64,000 bases of DNA from Hemileia vastatrix (GCA_030280995.1 JASXTE010000005.1:3472501-3536500); one strand, 5' to 3'. Counted from the stretch's first letter, positions 1-12,999 are shown. Translations and numbers: made by a program. The notes: a model not told the origin generated them from the letters alone.

Positions 1-501
1 CAAAATTATTAGAAAGAGGAAGTTGAGAAATAAAATCCATCGATAAAGATTCCCAAGGTTTAGAGGGAATAGGAAGTGGTTGAAGCAACCCATGCTTCCA
101 GTGACGGGGGTCTTATTCCTATTACATTCGTAACAAGCTTTTCTATAGGCCTTGATTTTTCTTGTCATTCCTGGCCAGAAGAAAATCCTTGCTATTAACT
201 AGTAAGTTTTATCAACCCCAAAATGACCAGCTAATGGAGAATCATGTCGACTTTTGAAAATCAATAATTTTATTTCATTGTTGTCAGGTATGACTACTCT
301 ACCCTCAAAAACTAATAGACCTAATTCAATACTAAATCTTTTGGCCCCTTGCTTCGAGATTATTTTGTTTTTCAACCCTAAACAATAATTGTCCTTCAGC
401 TGAGCTTCGAGGATGTTGGATAGTGGATTTTGAAACGATTGAATTGTCATCAAATTTAGTTGATGAGTCATTAACATTGATTTGTTGAAGATTGATTTCA
501 C
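1..501 (-). pseudogene. Ty3/gypsy integrase, N-terminal part
   Basis: The stretch 501-199 encodes the H-H half of the integrase zinc-binding domain (HDSPLAGHFG near its C-terminal end). Past a stop, the same region continues with the C-C half (CYECNRNK, near 150-130). At 1-45 it reaches the start of the catalytic core (MDFISQLPL), whose aspartate is the first residue expected of the D,D-35-E triad. The rest lies outside the window. The internal stop near 199 makes this copy non-functional. Such enzymes insert the reverse-transcribed DNA into the host chromosome. Confidence 0.8.
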
Positions 502-659
502 ATTTGCTGGGATCTTGTCAGCAAATGCGTCCCCCGCTGTGGGTAAATGTCATCCCAAGGTGACAAGATATCTGGGACAATGCAGTTCTTACCTGGGCAA
601 TAGGAAATAGAAAAAGGAAATTTAGACAGAAATTCAGACCACCTGGCTTGACGCCTGGT

Positions 660-1996
660 TTACACTTTGGAAGACATAAAGTATTTCAAAGCATTATGGT
701 CAGTTAAAATTTGAAAAGGTCTATCTAAGCTGAGAAGAAAAGAGCGCCATTTTTTAAGACAATGAATAATAGCTAAAAGTTCTTTGTCATGAATTTCATA
801 ATTTAATTCTGCTGCAATGAGTTTGCGTGACTCAAAAGAAACAGGATAAAACAATTTTGTTTCAGGATTTAATTGAGAAATGACCCATGCGATAGCATAA
901 TTGTTCACATCTGTCTTGACTATTGTCGAAGCAGAAGGATCAAAGTGTTGAAGAATTGGAGCTGTGGTAAAAGCCGTCTTCAATGCTTTGAATTCCTTTT
1001 GTGCTGTTGAAGTAAAAACAAAAGGAATATCTTTTTAAGAAGAGAAGTAAAATTGGAAATAGTTTTAGAGTAATCTTTAATAAATCTTCTATAGAAATTT
1101 GAAAAACCCAAAAATCCCTGGAGGTATTTGTCAGATTTGGGCTCAGGCCCTTCCAGGACCTTTTGGACTTTTTTGTCGGTTATGACTAAACTATCAGTGG
1201 ATAATTTAAAACCCAAAAAATCAATACATTTTAGGTGGAATTTGCATTTATTATGCTTGGCATAGAGACCGTGATCTCGAAGTCGATTTAGAACCTGTCA
1301 AACATGATGAATATGTTCATCTAGTGTCTTCGAGTAAATTAAAATATCATCTAAATAGATGACAACAAATTGTTCGACAACATCTTGAAAGATGTCATTA
1401 ACAAAAGTTTGAAAAGTTGATGGTGCGTTACACAATCCAAAAGGCATAACTAAATATTCAAAACTACCAAATCTAGTGTGCATTGCAGTCAGTGGTTCAT
1501 GACCTTCTGCAATGCAAATAAGATTATAAGTGCCTCTAAGATCAATTTTAGAAAAGAAATTAGCACCATTAAAAAGGGTAAGAAGTAATGACATAGGAGG
1601 AACAGGATATGCATTCTTCTTAGTGACTGTGTTGAGCTTTCTATAGTCAACACACAACCTAAGACTACCATCCTTCTTTTTTACAAAGAGAACAGGTGAG
1701 CTGGTTGGAGATTTACTGGCTCTGATGAAACCTTTGGCTACATTCTCTATAATGTAGTCTTGAAGATTTTGAGATTCATCCTTCGATAAAGAATAGACAG
1801 GACCTGCCGGAGGTACTGGTCCTATTAACTCTATCTGATGGTCGTAGGGTCGTTGAGGTGGTAACTTATTGGCCTTGCAGATTGAGAAAACATCGAGGAA
1901 ATCATGATAGATTTCTGGTAGAGTTGATTTAATGGCTTTAACATCAATTTGGTTGTCCTCATCATCTTCGAGGGAAGACCGGAATTGAGATAGCAT
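660..1996 (-). pseudogene. Ty3/gypsy reverse transcriptase and RNase H, broken
   Basis: The frame 1996-1298 holds the RT palm with the SPVLFVKKKDGSLRLCVDYR block and the catalytic YLDD motif (near 1365-1345). The frame 1216-980 continues the RT thumb (LQGFLGFSNFYRRFI). The frame 983-660 carries RNase H, with the acidic residues in VKTDVNNYA, ELNYEIHDKEL and LTDHNALKYF. The domain order is normal for Ty3/gypsy, but the three parts sit in different frames separated by stops and at least one frameshift near 980, so the enzyme cannot be made. There is no sign of a host function. Confidence 0.88.
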
Positions 1997-2169
1997 AATT
2001 TGATTACTTCAAGGCAATTTAAATCTTCTTAGAGTAAAGTCATTGAGCTAGAAGCGTTAGCCAATTTCTCATTTAAAGTAAGATCAGATGCTTGCAAGTC
2101 ATCTGGCAGAGATTTGTCCTCTAGCAGGACATTGTCAGGCGGGTTGTTTAACTCCCTATTGACCTGCAT

Positions 2170-2607
2170 TCAGGAATCAGAAATATAATTAGTACGTGGG
2201 GTGATCAATCCCCGTGTCCAATCAATTTCAGGATTCCAATGTGTTAAAAAGTCACGGCCAAGAATGGTATTGTCCATCCTTGGGCCGTCCAAGACTGATA
2301 ATTCCCACTCAAAGGAGAGAAAGTTCGGAAAGTTGAAAACCCATAAAACTTTCTTACTGACCCAATATTTGGGTTCCTCTGATTCGACCAAATAAATTGG
2401 ATTTTGATCTATATCTGTATATTTCAGCTGTAACTTCTTGGCAAAAGATAAACTGACAAAAGAAATTGATGCTCCAGAGTCTATAAGACAATTGAAGGGG
2501 ATATCCTCCTTAAAAAGAATAAATCTCAAGCGATTTAAGGCAACTCCAGTCCTTAAGACATGGAGGTTCTGTGCACTGGGAGAGATAAGATAGTTTGCTT
2601 TGCACAC
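2170..2607 (-). pseudogene. Retroviral-type aspartic protease of the gypsy element
   Basis: This 145-codon segment carries the active-site signature CLIDSGASISFVS, in which D-S-G replaces the commoner D-T-G, followed by hydrophobic strands and ILGRDFLTHWN. That ending resembles the I-L-G-x-D/N block seen near the end of Ty3/gypsy proteases. It lies between gag (upstream) and RT (downstream) as expected. The frame differs from that of gag and RT, so the polyprotein is interrupted on both sides. The enzyme would process the Gag-Pol polyprotein. Confidence 0.82.
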
Positions 2608-2614
2608 AAGTAAA

Positions 2615-3793
2615 CTATCTACTAGTTTTTGACTTCGAACTAGTACCTTCTCTTTCCTTCAATTTTACACAATCTTCCAGCTTGTGCTTACTCCCACAAT
2701 ACATACATAACCCATTATCTGCTCGCCTCTTCCTCTCAGCTTCTTTAAGTTCCCCTTTAGGATCCAGTACTTTACTGATATTGCCTGGGGTCGAGCTTTT
2801 TGTTCGAGGTTTGTCCTTTCCCTTATTAGGTTTGGATTGAGTTGTTCGTGGGTGTGACAAAGGTCCCGATTTAAAATTTAGGCCTTGAGATTTGTTGGCG
2901 TATCAACGATGTTGAAGTTGTCTTTGGTAAACACCATCTAGTTCGAGGGTTTGATCCATTAAATCCGTTAAGTTAGTCATCTTCTGAACGTGAAGATTTA
3001 ACTGATCCAGAATCCTCAAAGGAAGTCACTTTTTGAAATGATACTTGAGAGAAGCATCATTCCAACCTACTCGAGTTTGAAGCTCTCTGAAGTTTGAGAT
3101 ATATTCAGAGGCTTTATCATTATCACTCATGTGAAGAAAATCAAGTTCAATTTCTGCGTTGTCAGTTTCATTAGGGTCACCAAACAACATGAAGAGTTGG
3201 TCTTCGAGCGTTTCCCAATTATTAATAAGTAAGTGAGTTTCAGTCGAAGAGAGCATGAGAAGATAAGGTTCGAACCATCTTGCTGCTTTTCTGGCCAGAA
3301 ATGAAGAAGCATAAACAACCTTCAATTGGTCGTTATTGAAGGTTGGAGGGTCATTATGGAACAGGAGCTTGCAGGTTTGCAAGAAGGGCCGCAATCTGTC
3401 TGGATGTTCTCCATTTAATTTATCAGGAGATTTCATAGAAGGAGTTTTGAATTTAGATCACTCTGAAGATGTTGAAGTTGAAAGAGTCTTCATGAAAAGT
3501 CTCATGAAATCTTCCGGAGAATTAGATGGTCCAGGTTCTGAAGTTTGACCAGAAGGGTGATTAGCAGGGGCGGATGGTGCCTTGTGCATTGTATCCTCTC
3601 CTTCTTCATCATCACTAGAATCATCAAAATCTTGTGGGATATATTCTACAGATTGGACTGAATTTTTCCGCTCCCTAAGGTCGAGTGGATCCAAGGAGTG
3701 AGTGCGGGAAACAAGCCGTGTGGCTGTTGGCCTGCCTCTGGTGCAAGCTCTAGTAGTAGCGTCCGTAAGAGGAGTGCGTTAAACAGGTGCCAT
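2615..3793 (-). pseudogene. Ty3/gypsy gag with zinc knuckle, broken
   Basis: An ATG at 3793 is followed after only four codons by TAA, and the frame then continues with an acidic, Ser-rich N-terminal segment (3694-3458). The 3436-3026 segment is a retrotransposon Gag (capsid-like) domain with KLNGEHPDRLRPFL and the W-containing LLINNWETLEDQLF block. The last segment (2860-2615) is basic and ends in a zinc knuckle, CMYCGSKHKLEDC, one residue shorter than the usual CX2CX4HX4C. Several stops separate the parts. Gag would package the element RNA. The start was chosen because it immediately follows the short post-LTR leader. Confidence 0.8.
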
Positions 3794-3869
3794 TTTAAGA
3801 ATTTAGAGAGAACACCTGAAAACGACGTAGTAGTGCAAAGAATGAGAACTATGGAGAATTAAATTATAG

Positions 3870-4671
3870 TGTCACCGGACGGACTACACAAAAGGTCGAG
3901 GATCTTTCTGTTAGTGATATGAGGAGTTTAGATACTTCATTGAAGCACAGAGGGATGGTTCGAGGAATTGATTCAAAGATGACTCGAAGGAAGAACTACT
4001 GCTTTGAGATATGTTTGAGAAGAATTCCAATATAGTTTAAAGGTAATGTTAAAATTCTTATAATCTCACAAAGGGTTGGAAACTCAACAATCAAGTTTTT
4101 AAGATTTAGGAATGATTATTGAGAAAAGTAAGAAAGATACAATAATAATGATTTCACTTAAAGTTTTACCACTATTAATTATAAATACGTTTTATAATTT
4201 AATTCTAAGTTATATCGAACCAAAAACCCAACCCTTTTTATATCCTTTACTCCTCCTTGAATTGACCTCATACCAATTCACTATTCCTCACACCACAAAC
4301 CATTAAAATATATCTATTACACCTGGACCCTCCTCACTAACATCCGTTAACCCCTTAATCCTCCACTATCCATTCCGTCCATGCTCACTACCCCTTTTAA
4401 TAATTCACAGACATTTAATAACCCTCTTAATGCACTATTACATTGACTATTGCGCTGTGCATTGCTTATTGAAGAGAAGACTGAGACATACTATTGAGAT
4501 ATTGACTAATTTAGATTTAGAGTTTAGACTAGCGCGATTGGATAGCAAGTACACAAAGGAAAGTTGCAGTTGCTATGGAGAATTGCTTTCTGCGCTTCAA
4601 GTATGGATTTGAGCCTTTTATTATTGATTTAATGAGCTACTTTTGCCTCGAGTGTCATGTGGCGCATGACA
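3870..4671 (-). repeat. 5' LTR of the minus-strand gypsy element
   Basis: The 802 bp segment begins (minus strand) TGTCA and ends TGACA, a perfect 5 bp terminal inverted repeat. It lies just upstream of the gag leader. A related copy lies in the opposite orientation at 5626-6429. The two share long blocks, including AGTTTCCAACCCTT-type and CACCGGACN-type stretches. The apparent reading frame at 4430-4612 is an LTR-internal shadow, because the matching frame occurs in the other LTR. Confidence 0.8.
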
Positions 4672-5526
4672 GGTACCACTTCCCTAATTTCAAGAAGTTC
4701 TTCGGCCACTTTGAAGGAAGCGGCATTGACAATCTTATTGACTTCACCGCTTAAATCTTCAATAAACCTGGTCCGTTGACCTTGTCGAGGTTTCTTTGAC
4801 CATACCTGGTTGATAGTCTCTTCAATATCCTCTCTCAAATCAACCACAGGTTGATTTGCCTTGACTGGTGGCAACGGGGAAGCTTACACAATTGCAACTT
4901 CTGCGATGATATCTGGATTCTAAAACAAGATCATAAGTAACATAATTTTGAAAACGACAGAAGAATGGACCTACTTCAAATATGGGGTCAGACTCTAAGA
5001 ATAATTTTGGAGTAACCTCCACCGCTACTTCTTTCTCCTCTTCCTCTTCCTCGATGACCACCCGTTGTTTTTTCACAGTTCCCCTTGAAATGAGAACTTC
5101 TTCCTCATCTTCCCCCACCAACTCATCCACCTCCTCTTCTACCCTTTGTTTTTTACCAGTGGCCTGGGTTACCCAGGTTGCTACATTATCTTAAACTTCC
5201 TACTCATTCTCTACCACTGATTGGTCATCCGCAATTGAAACATCCCAAATATCCTTGACTACCTCTTTTGTTTTTGGTATCACCCAATATTTGGTCTTCG
5301 TGAATCGATGCTCAATGTCCGCATTCTTTGACAAAGCATCACACGCCACCCGTCTCCAGCGGCAAAACTCGCACTTCTGGCAAGGACCTTGTGTCGCCGT
5401 ACTTTCAACGCAAAAGTACTCCTTCAATTTGCACGCCATGCAGGCCTGGGAATATTGCTGTGTAACAATTCCCCCATCCGCTTTAGGGTGTAGAGGCTTG
5501 GGAGTTGGGGTAGGACAATTCATCAT
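4672..5526 (-). pseudogene. Cys-rich (Zn2Cys6-like) protein gene relic, truncated by an LTR
   Basis: From the double ATG at 5526-5521 the minus strand encodes a Pro-rich start, then CMACKLKEYFC, then CQKCEFCRWRRVAC. This paired-cysteine pattern resembles the fungal Zn2Cys6 binuclear cluster but is not a canonical match. After VVENE two in-frame stops (TAG, TAA) occur. The same frame then continues through an acidic Glu-rich run (near 5090-5000), a likely intron (about 4975-4922), and a segment with VDLREDIEETINQVW that runs into the LTR boundary at 4671. The 3' end was therefore probably lost to the LTR insertion. I do not recognise the family. A DNA-binding role is only a guess from the cysteines. 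Confidence 0.5.
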
Positions 5527-5625
5527 AGTAAAGTATAAAGGAATTAAAATAAAAGGGGAGGGAAAATTAGTGTGGAAAATATGTCTCACGCTCAACGGAG
5601 CTCGTCTTTTTTATACCCGGGCATC

Positions 5626-6429
5626 TGTCACGCGCCACGTGAAACTCGAGGCAAAAGCAGCTTATTGAATGAATAATAAAGAGGTCTAAATCCATACTCA
5701 AAGTGCATAAAGCAATTCTCCATAGAAACTGTGACTTCCTTTGTGTACTCCCTATTCAACCACGCTAGTCTAAACTCTAAATCCAAATTAGTCAATCTCT
5801 CAATAGTGTGTCTCAGTCTTTTCTTCAATAAGCAACGCACAGCGCAATAGTCAATGTAATGTTGCACTAAAAGGTTTATTAAATGTCTTTGAATTATTAA
5901 AAGGGGTAGTGAGCATGGATGGAATGGATAGAAGAGTATTAGAGGGTTAACGGATGCTAGTGAGGAGTGTCCAGGTGTAACGGGTGTACTTTAATAGTTT
6001 GCTGAATAGTGGATGGGTATGAGGTCAATGCAAGGAGGAGTAAAGGATATAAAAGGGGTTGTGTTTTTGGTTCGACATTTCTTTAGAATAAAATTATGGA
6101 AAGTATATATAGTTAATAGCGATAAAGCTTTATGTTAAATCATTATTATTGTATCTTTCCTTATTTCCTCAAATAATCATTTATAAATCCTAAATCTTTT
6201 GATTATTGAGTTTCCAACCCTTCGTGAGATTTTAAGAATTTTAATATTACCTTTAAATTATATTAGAATCCTTCTCAAACAAATCTCAAAGCAGTAGCTC
6301 TTCCTTCAAGTCATCTTCGAATCACTTCCTCAAACAATTCCTCTGTGCATCGAAGAAGTTTCTTAACTCCTCCCTCCATCTCACTTCCAGGAACACCCTC
6401 GACCTTTGTGCGTAGGTTGTCCGGTGTCA
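5626..6429 (+). repeat. Solo or truncated gypsy LTR, inverted relative to the 3870-4671 LTR
   Basis: The segment starts TGTCACGCGCCACGTGA and ends near CCGGTGTCA, and matches the LTR at 3870-4671 in inverted orientation over its full length with many substitutions and small gaps. No gag-pol sequence follows it, so it is a solo LTR or the end of a lost element. The 5 bp on each side (GCATC and CAGGG) do not match, so no target duplication is visible. Confidence 0.75.
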
Positions 6430-6559
6430 CAGGGGGATAATTTGGCCACATCAACTACTTCTATTTCCATGATTGACCAAAATATCATCCTCATTTCCAC
6501 CTAAAGAGTTGATCTCATCTGACTGTGGCTGATCAAAGGGGTCCACCACTAGTTTAGCT
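6430..6559. other. Short unassigned spacer
   Basis: This spacer between the LTR and the satellite array shows no gene-like frame and no repeat that I can assign. Confidence 0.4.
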
Positions 6560-9500
6560 GATGTTTTGGTGAACACTTTTTTGACAGATAGTGACTAACC
6601 AGTGCTTTCCAAAATTGTCCACCTGAAGTTAGGCTAAACTTCAGGAGGATAAATCTATTATGAATACCAAATTAACTGAAGAATACTTTTGCCCTAGCTA
6701 CTCTGCATCATAAAAGTGTCCAACTGAGGTTTAGCCGTAATTCAGGTAGACACTTTTGGAAAGGCACAGTCTGATGGGTTTAATATCTATATATGGCAAT
6801 AAGTATGAGTTTTTTATCAACATGGAACTAGAATTAATTTAATTTGGCCAAAATACAGGTGGAAATTTTTATGAGGATTATTTGATGAAGTGAAGAAGAC
6901 TTGCAATTACTTTCCATCATAAAATTTTCAAACTTAAGTTTATCAAAAATTGTGGTGACACTTTTGCCAGATCCGGTCAACTGGGATCAACTTCTATATG
7001 GCAATGAGAATCAAATTTTAGTCAATCATGGAATTAGAAGTAATTTGATATGGACAAACTTTCCACCTGCTTTTTGGCCAAAAATAAGTTGGAAATGTTT
7101 ATGAGGAATACTAGATTAATTAAAGAAGACATGAGCCCTACTACTTTCCATCATAAAATTGTTCACCAGAAGAATTCTAAAACTTGTGGTTGACACCTTT
7201 GGCCTGTTCCGGCAATATGGGATCAATTCTGCATATGGAGATGAGGATGTAATTTGGTCAATCATGGTAATAGAAGTAATTTGAAATAGACGAAGTGTCC
7301 AACTAAATATTGGAAAAAAATCAGTTGAAAACTTCAATTAGTTTTTCAAAAAATCAAATTAAGTACAATTATATTCCTGATGGTGCCCATTTGATTCAAC
7401 ACCTCTTCTGAGCCTTGAAAGTAGGCATTTAGCTTGAGTTTTCAATTTCATATAAAATCCCTTTAATTCAACCTATTTTTTTATCCCTTTTTTGCTTTTA
7501 GATATCAATTAATTTTATGTAAAAAAATCATTTTCATAATTTTTATCTGTATTTAAAAAAATTATTAAAGTTTTAGCATCACCCTGTAAGCATTTGGCAC
7601 ATGTTTTTTTGCTATATCAATAAAAATAATAATATACTGGTGATAAAAAATTGATCAAATGATAAAATATTAATAAAACAGAAAGATCAAATACAAGTGG
7701 ATATGTTTTAAAAAATACAAGTTGCACTGAAGAAGAACTGCATCCTAGATACTCACCATCAAAAAAGTGTCCAGCACAAGTTTGGCTGAACTTGTGCTGG
7801 ACACTTTTGGTCAGGTGCAGTCATATAAGATCAATTCTCTCTATGGAAATGAATAAAATTATTTGATAAAAACTTCACTAGAAGTAGTTTTATAAAGCCA
7901 AATTTTCCACCTTGAGTTCATCCAAACCACAGGTGCACAATTTATTATCTTTAAAAAAAAGTAAATTTAGTACAATTTATCCCTGTTGGCTCTCATTTGC
8001 TTCAACACCTATACTGGCCTTTGATAGTAGGAATATTACTTGGATTTCTTTTTTCATATTTGATCCCTTTAACTTAATTTTTTATTCCTCATATTGCTTT
8101 TGGATATCAATTAATAATTTTTAAAATAAATTATTTTCATATTTTTATACATTTGTTTAATAATATTATAAATGCCATAACATCACCTGGTATGCATGTG
8201 GCACAGGAGTTTTTTCTATAACTATAAAATTAATAATATAATGATGACCAAAAATTAATCAAATGATATTTATGAGTGAGGCACAAAGATAAAATACCAG
8301 TAAACATGTTTGTAAGAAATACTAGATGAACTAAAGAAAAATTTTACCTTAGCTACTCTCCATCATAAAAGTGTCCAGCACAAGTTTGGCAGAACTTGTG
8401 CTGGACACTTTTGGTCAGGTGCAGTCAGATGGGAGCAACTCTCTCTATGTAAATGAAGATAAATTTTTGATAAATAATGACACTAGAAGTAGTTTGATAT
8501 GACAAATTTGTCATCCTGAAGTTTTGGTAAAGCTCAAGTGGATTTTTTTTTTATTTTTACAAAAAAGAAAATTTAGTGCAAGTTTATCCCTGATTGTGCT
8601 AATTTGATTCAACATCTCTTTTTTCTCTTTATGGCAGGAATTTAACTAGGATTTTAATTTTCATGTTTTATTTCTTTTATTTTACTTTATTCCTCTCATA
8701 TTGCTTTTGGATAGAAGTTTATTTTTTGTAAAATAAATCATTTTGATATTTTTTTACCTTTATTTAATAATATTATAAAAGGTGTAACATCACCCAGTAT
8801 TCATTTGGCACACAAGTTTTTGCTATACTGATAATATTAATAATATAATGGTGACAAAAAATTAATCAATTGATAAATATGAGTGAGGCACAAAGATTTA
8901 ATAACATTGGAAATGTTTATAAGAAATTCCAGATAATTTAAAATGACTTGCACCCTGGCTACTCTCCATGATAAAAGTGTCCAGCACAAGTTTGGCCAAA
9001 CTTGTGCTGGACACTTTTGGTTGCATGCTGTCAGATGCAATCAATTCTTTGTATAGAAATGAGACTGAATTATCACTCCATCATTGCACTGAAAGTAGTT
9101 TTATATGGACAAATTGTCCCCTGGAAGTTTGTCCAAACCTAAGGTAGACAATTTTTTCCTTTGGTAAAAAGTAAAGTTGATCTATGCTAATCTATGAAGG
9201 TGCCCATTTTTTCTGAAGCCTCTACTGGCTCATGATAGCAGAAATTATACTTAATATCTTTATTTCATGTTTGATCTCTTTAATTTTAATCTTACCCTTT
9301 TATTTATCCTTTAGCTTTTAAATATCAATTTTATTTTGGTAAAACTGATAACTTTCACATTTTTTTACATTTATTATATTATATTATTAAAGTTGTAAAA
9401 TCCCCCAGTGTACATTCATTACACATGTTTTTGCTATACTAAAAACATTAATAATATAATGGTGACTTAAAACTAATCAAATAATAAATATGGATGACAC

Positions 9501-12500
9501 AGAAAGATCAAATACCCATAGACATTTTTAAAATGAATATAAGATTAACTGAAGAAGACTTTCACCCTAGCTAATCTCCATCATAAAAGTGTCCAGCACA
9601 ATTTCAGCTGAGCTTGTGCTGGACACTTTTGGTTGCATGCAGTCAGATGGGATAAATTTACTCAATGGAAGTTAAAATGAATATTTGCTCAATCATTGCA
9701 CAAGAAGTAGCTTTATACTGCTATACTATCCTCCTTATTTTTTGGAAAACCTCAGGTGGACACTTTTATTAATTTAAAAAAAAAAAGAAAATATATTCCA
9801 AATCTAGAACTGGTGGTGCAAATTTGGTCTGAAAACTCAAATTATCTTTGATGGCAGAAATTTTATTTGAATGTTTAATTTCATATTTAATCACTTTTAT
9901 TTTACTTTTTTATTCCTATTTTTACTTTCAAATATCAATTTATTTATTGTATAACTAATACTTTTCATATTTTGTTTACTTTTATTTAATAAGATTATTA
10001 AAGATGTAGAATCTCCCAGTATGCATTTGGCTTACAAGTTTTTTCAATACTAATAACATTAATAGTATAATGGTGAAAAAAATGAATCAAATGATAAATA
10101 TGAATGACACAGAAAGATCATATACAAGTGGATTCTTTCATAAGGAATACCTGATGAGCTGAAGAAGACCTGCACCCTAGATACTCAACATCATAAAAGT
10201 GTTCAGCATAAGTTCGGCCGAACTTGTGCTGGACAATTTTGGTTGCATGCAGTCAGATGGGATAAATTTTCTCTATGGAAATGAAAATGACATTTTTCTC
10301 AATCATTGCACAATATGTAGTTTGATACTGCCAAAATGTCCTCCTCATGATTTTTCAAACCTCATCAGTACACTTTCTTTGGTTTAACAAAAAATAAAAT
10401 ATAGTCCAAGTTTAGCCCTGGTGGTGCACATTTGATCTAACACCTCTACTTGTTATTGATAGTGGGAATTTTCCTTAGATTTTATTTCTTATTTGATACC
10501 TTTTATTTTACTTTTTAATTGCTCATATCTCTTTGGATATCAATTTTTAATTTTTAAAATAAATAATTTTCATACTATTAAACCTTTATTTAATAATATA
10601 TGATTAAATATGGAACACCACCTGGTATGAATTTTTCACACAAGTTATTACTTTAGTAATAACGTTAATATTATATAATTATAACAAAATATTAATCAAA
10701 TGGTAAATTTAAATGACACAGAAAGATCAAATACCAGTGGAAATGTTTATAAGAAATCCCTTTTAAGTTTATGAAGATTTTCTGTATGCCTACTCTCAAT
10801 TATAAACGTGTCCAGCACAAGTTTGGAAGAACTTGTGCTGGACACTTTTGGTTGCATGAAGTCATATGAGATAAATTCTCTCTATGGCAATGAAAATGAT
10901 ATTTCACTCAATTATTGAAGTAAAGAATGTTTAATATTGTAAAATTGTCCCCTGTAAGTCTGTCAAAACCTCAGGTCAAAATTTTTTAGCTATATATAAA
11001 AATAAATTTAGACCAAGTCTTGACCTAGGGGTCCCCAACTGTCCCTACACCACTTCTGGCTCTTGATAGTAAAAACTTTACTTGTATTTTTTATCTTGTA
11101 TTTGATCCCATTTATTTTCATTTTACTTTTCAATTAATCTTTTTAATTTTAAATATCAATTTTTTTTTTAAAAACTAAACATACTCATATTTTTTTAACT
11201 TTATATAATAATATTATTGAAGGTGTAACATCACCAATTTTGCATTTGGCATGCAGGTTTTTGCTATACTAGAAACATTAATAATATATATGGTGACAAA
11301 TAATTAATTATAAGATAAATATGAATGACAAAAAAGGATAAAAAACATATAGAAATTTGAAAAACAAAAAACTGATGTACTGAGGAACACTTCCACCCTA
11401 GCTACTATCCATCATAAAAGTGTCCAGCACAAGTTTGGCTGAACTTGTGCTGGACACATTTGTTCAGGTGGAGTCAGATGGGATCAATTCTCTCTATGGA
11501 AATGAAATTTAAAAAAATGCTAAATAATTACATTAGAAGTAGTTTGGAATGGCTGAATTATCCTCCTTAAGTTTTTCCAAACCTCAGGTGAAAAATTTTT
11601 TATCTTTAATAAAAATTAAATTTTGTCAAATTTAGCCCTAATGGCACCCATTTGTTTCAACACCTCTACTGGCTCTTGAAGGCAGGAACTTTCCTTAAAT
11701 TTTACTTTTTCATATTTGATCTATTTTACTTTACTTTTTTATCACTCATGTTACATTTGGATAATAATTTATAATTTTGGAAAAAAAATCATTTTCATAT
11801 TTTTTTAACTTTTTTTAATAATATTATAAAAGGTGTTATATAACAAGGCATGCATTTGGTGCACAAGTTTTTTCTATACTAATAAGATTAATAATATTCT
11901 AATGACAAAAAATTAATCACATAATAAAATATGAATAACACAGAAAGATCAAATACCAGTGGACATGTTTTAAAAAAGTAACAGTTGCACTGAAGAAAAC
12001 CTGCACCCTAGCTACTCTCCATCATAAAAGTGTCCAGCACAAATTTGGCTGAACTTTTTCTGGACAATTTTGGTCAGGTGCAGTCAGATGGGATCAATTC
12101 TCTCTATGGCAATGAAGAAAATTATTTGATAAGAAAATTCATTAGATGTAGTTTGATATAGCTGAATTATCCACCTAGAGTTCATCCAAACCACAGGTAC
12201 ACAATTTTTTATCTTTAAAAAACAGTCAATTTAGTACAATTTATCCCTGATGGCTCTCATTTGCTTCAACATCTCTACTGGCCTTTAATATTAGGAATAA
12301 TAATTGGATTTCTTTTTTTATATTTGATCCCTTTAACTTAATTTTTTATTCCTCATATTGCTTTTGGATATCAATTAATAATTTTGAAAATAAATTATTT
12401 TAATATTTTTATACATTTATTTAACAATATTATAAAAGATGTAACATCACTCAGTATGCATTTGGCACACAATTTTTTGCTATAATTATAAAATTGATAA

Positions 12501-12999
12501 TATAATTAGGACAAAAAATCAATAAAACAATATATATCAGTGAGGCACAAAGATAAAATACCAGTAGACATGTTTGTAAGAAATACCAGATGAACTGAAG
12601 AAAAATTCTACATCAGCTACTCTCCATCATAGAAGTGTCCAGCACACTTTGGCCAAAGTTGTGCAGGACACTTTTGGTCATGTGCAGTCAGATGGGATCA
12701 ATTCTCTGTATGGCGACAAAAAATATTTTCATCAAATTTTACTAGAAGTAGTTTGGTTTATCTGAATCATCCACCTGCTGTTCTGCCCAATCTCAGGTGT
12801 ATAATTTTTTATCTTTAAAGAAAAGGTCACTTATTACAATTTGGCCCTGATGGCTCCCATTTGCTTTAACAACTCTACTGGCTCTTGATAGCAGGACTTT
12901 TACTAGTATTTTTTTCATATTTGAACTCTTTGACTTTTATTTTACTCTTTTATTCCTCTTTTTACTTTTAAATTTCTATTTAATTTTTGTAAAAATAAT
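6560..12999. repeat. Satellite array, monomer about 605 bp, each with a strong hairpin
   Basis: The same AT-rich unit recurs with its best landmark, a palindrome GTGTCCAGCACAAGTT / AACTTGTGCTGGACAC, at about 7763, 8367, 8973, 9585, 10195, 10804, 11416, 12026 and 12630. The spacings are 604-612 bp. An older variant lies at 6712-6757, and the region 6590-7350 holds shorter, more divergent pieces. A second, weaker hairpin (GTCC...CCTGAAGTTT / AACCTCAGG...GGAC) lies about 140 bp downstream in most monomers. Other constant blocks include GGATATCAATT and CACCCAGTATGCATTTGGCA. There is no convincing reading frame. The final monomer is cut at 12999 by the terminal motif starting at 13000. Confidence 0.9.
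7763..7808. repeat. Representative satellite hairpin, 20 bp perfect stem
   Basis: AAAAGTGTCCAGCACAAGTT at 7763-7782 is the exact reverse complement of 7789-7808, with the 6 nt loop TGGCTG. The copies at 8367-8412, 8973-9018 and 11416-11461 keep the stem nearly intact. Those at 10195, 12026 and 12630 carry stem mismatches. Confidence 0.92.

Larger units (their letters stand above)
1..4671 (-). mobile_element. Degenerate Ty3/gypsy LTR retrotransposon, truncated by the window edge
   Basis: Reading the minus strand from 4671 to 1 gives, in order, an LTR, a short leader, gag, protease, reverse transcriptase, RNase H and the start of integrase, which is the Ty3/gypsy (Metaviridae-type) order. The internal frames change several times and contain stops, so the copy is not functional. 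The 3' part of integrase and the 3' LTR lie beyond position 1. This element keeps more CpG than the second gypsy element in the window, so it probably belongs to a different family. Confidence 0.9.

Noticed and set aside
4430..5867. Similar frames at 4430-4612 (plus) and 5628-5867 (minus) as a small inverted gene pair
   Set aside because: They are internal parts of two inverted LTR copies.
6712..12675. Regularly spaced palindromes considered as a CRISPR array
   Set aside because: The spacing is about 605 bp, the whole unit repeats rather than only the palindrome, and the window is eukaryotic with spliceosomal introns.
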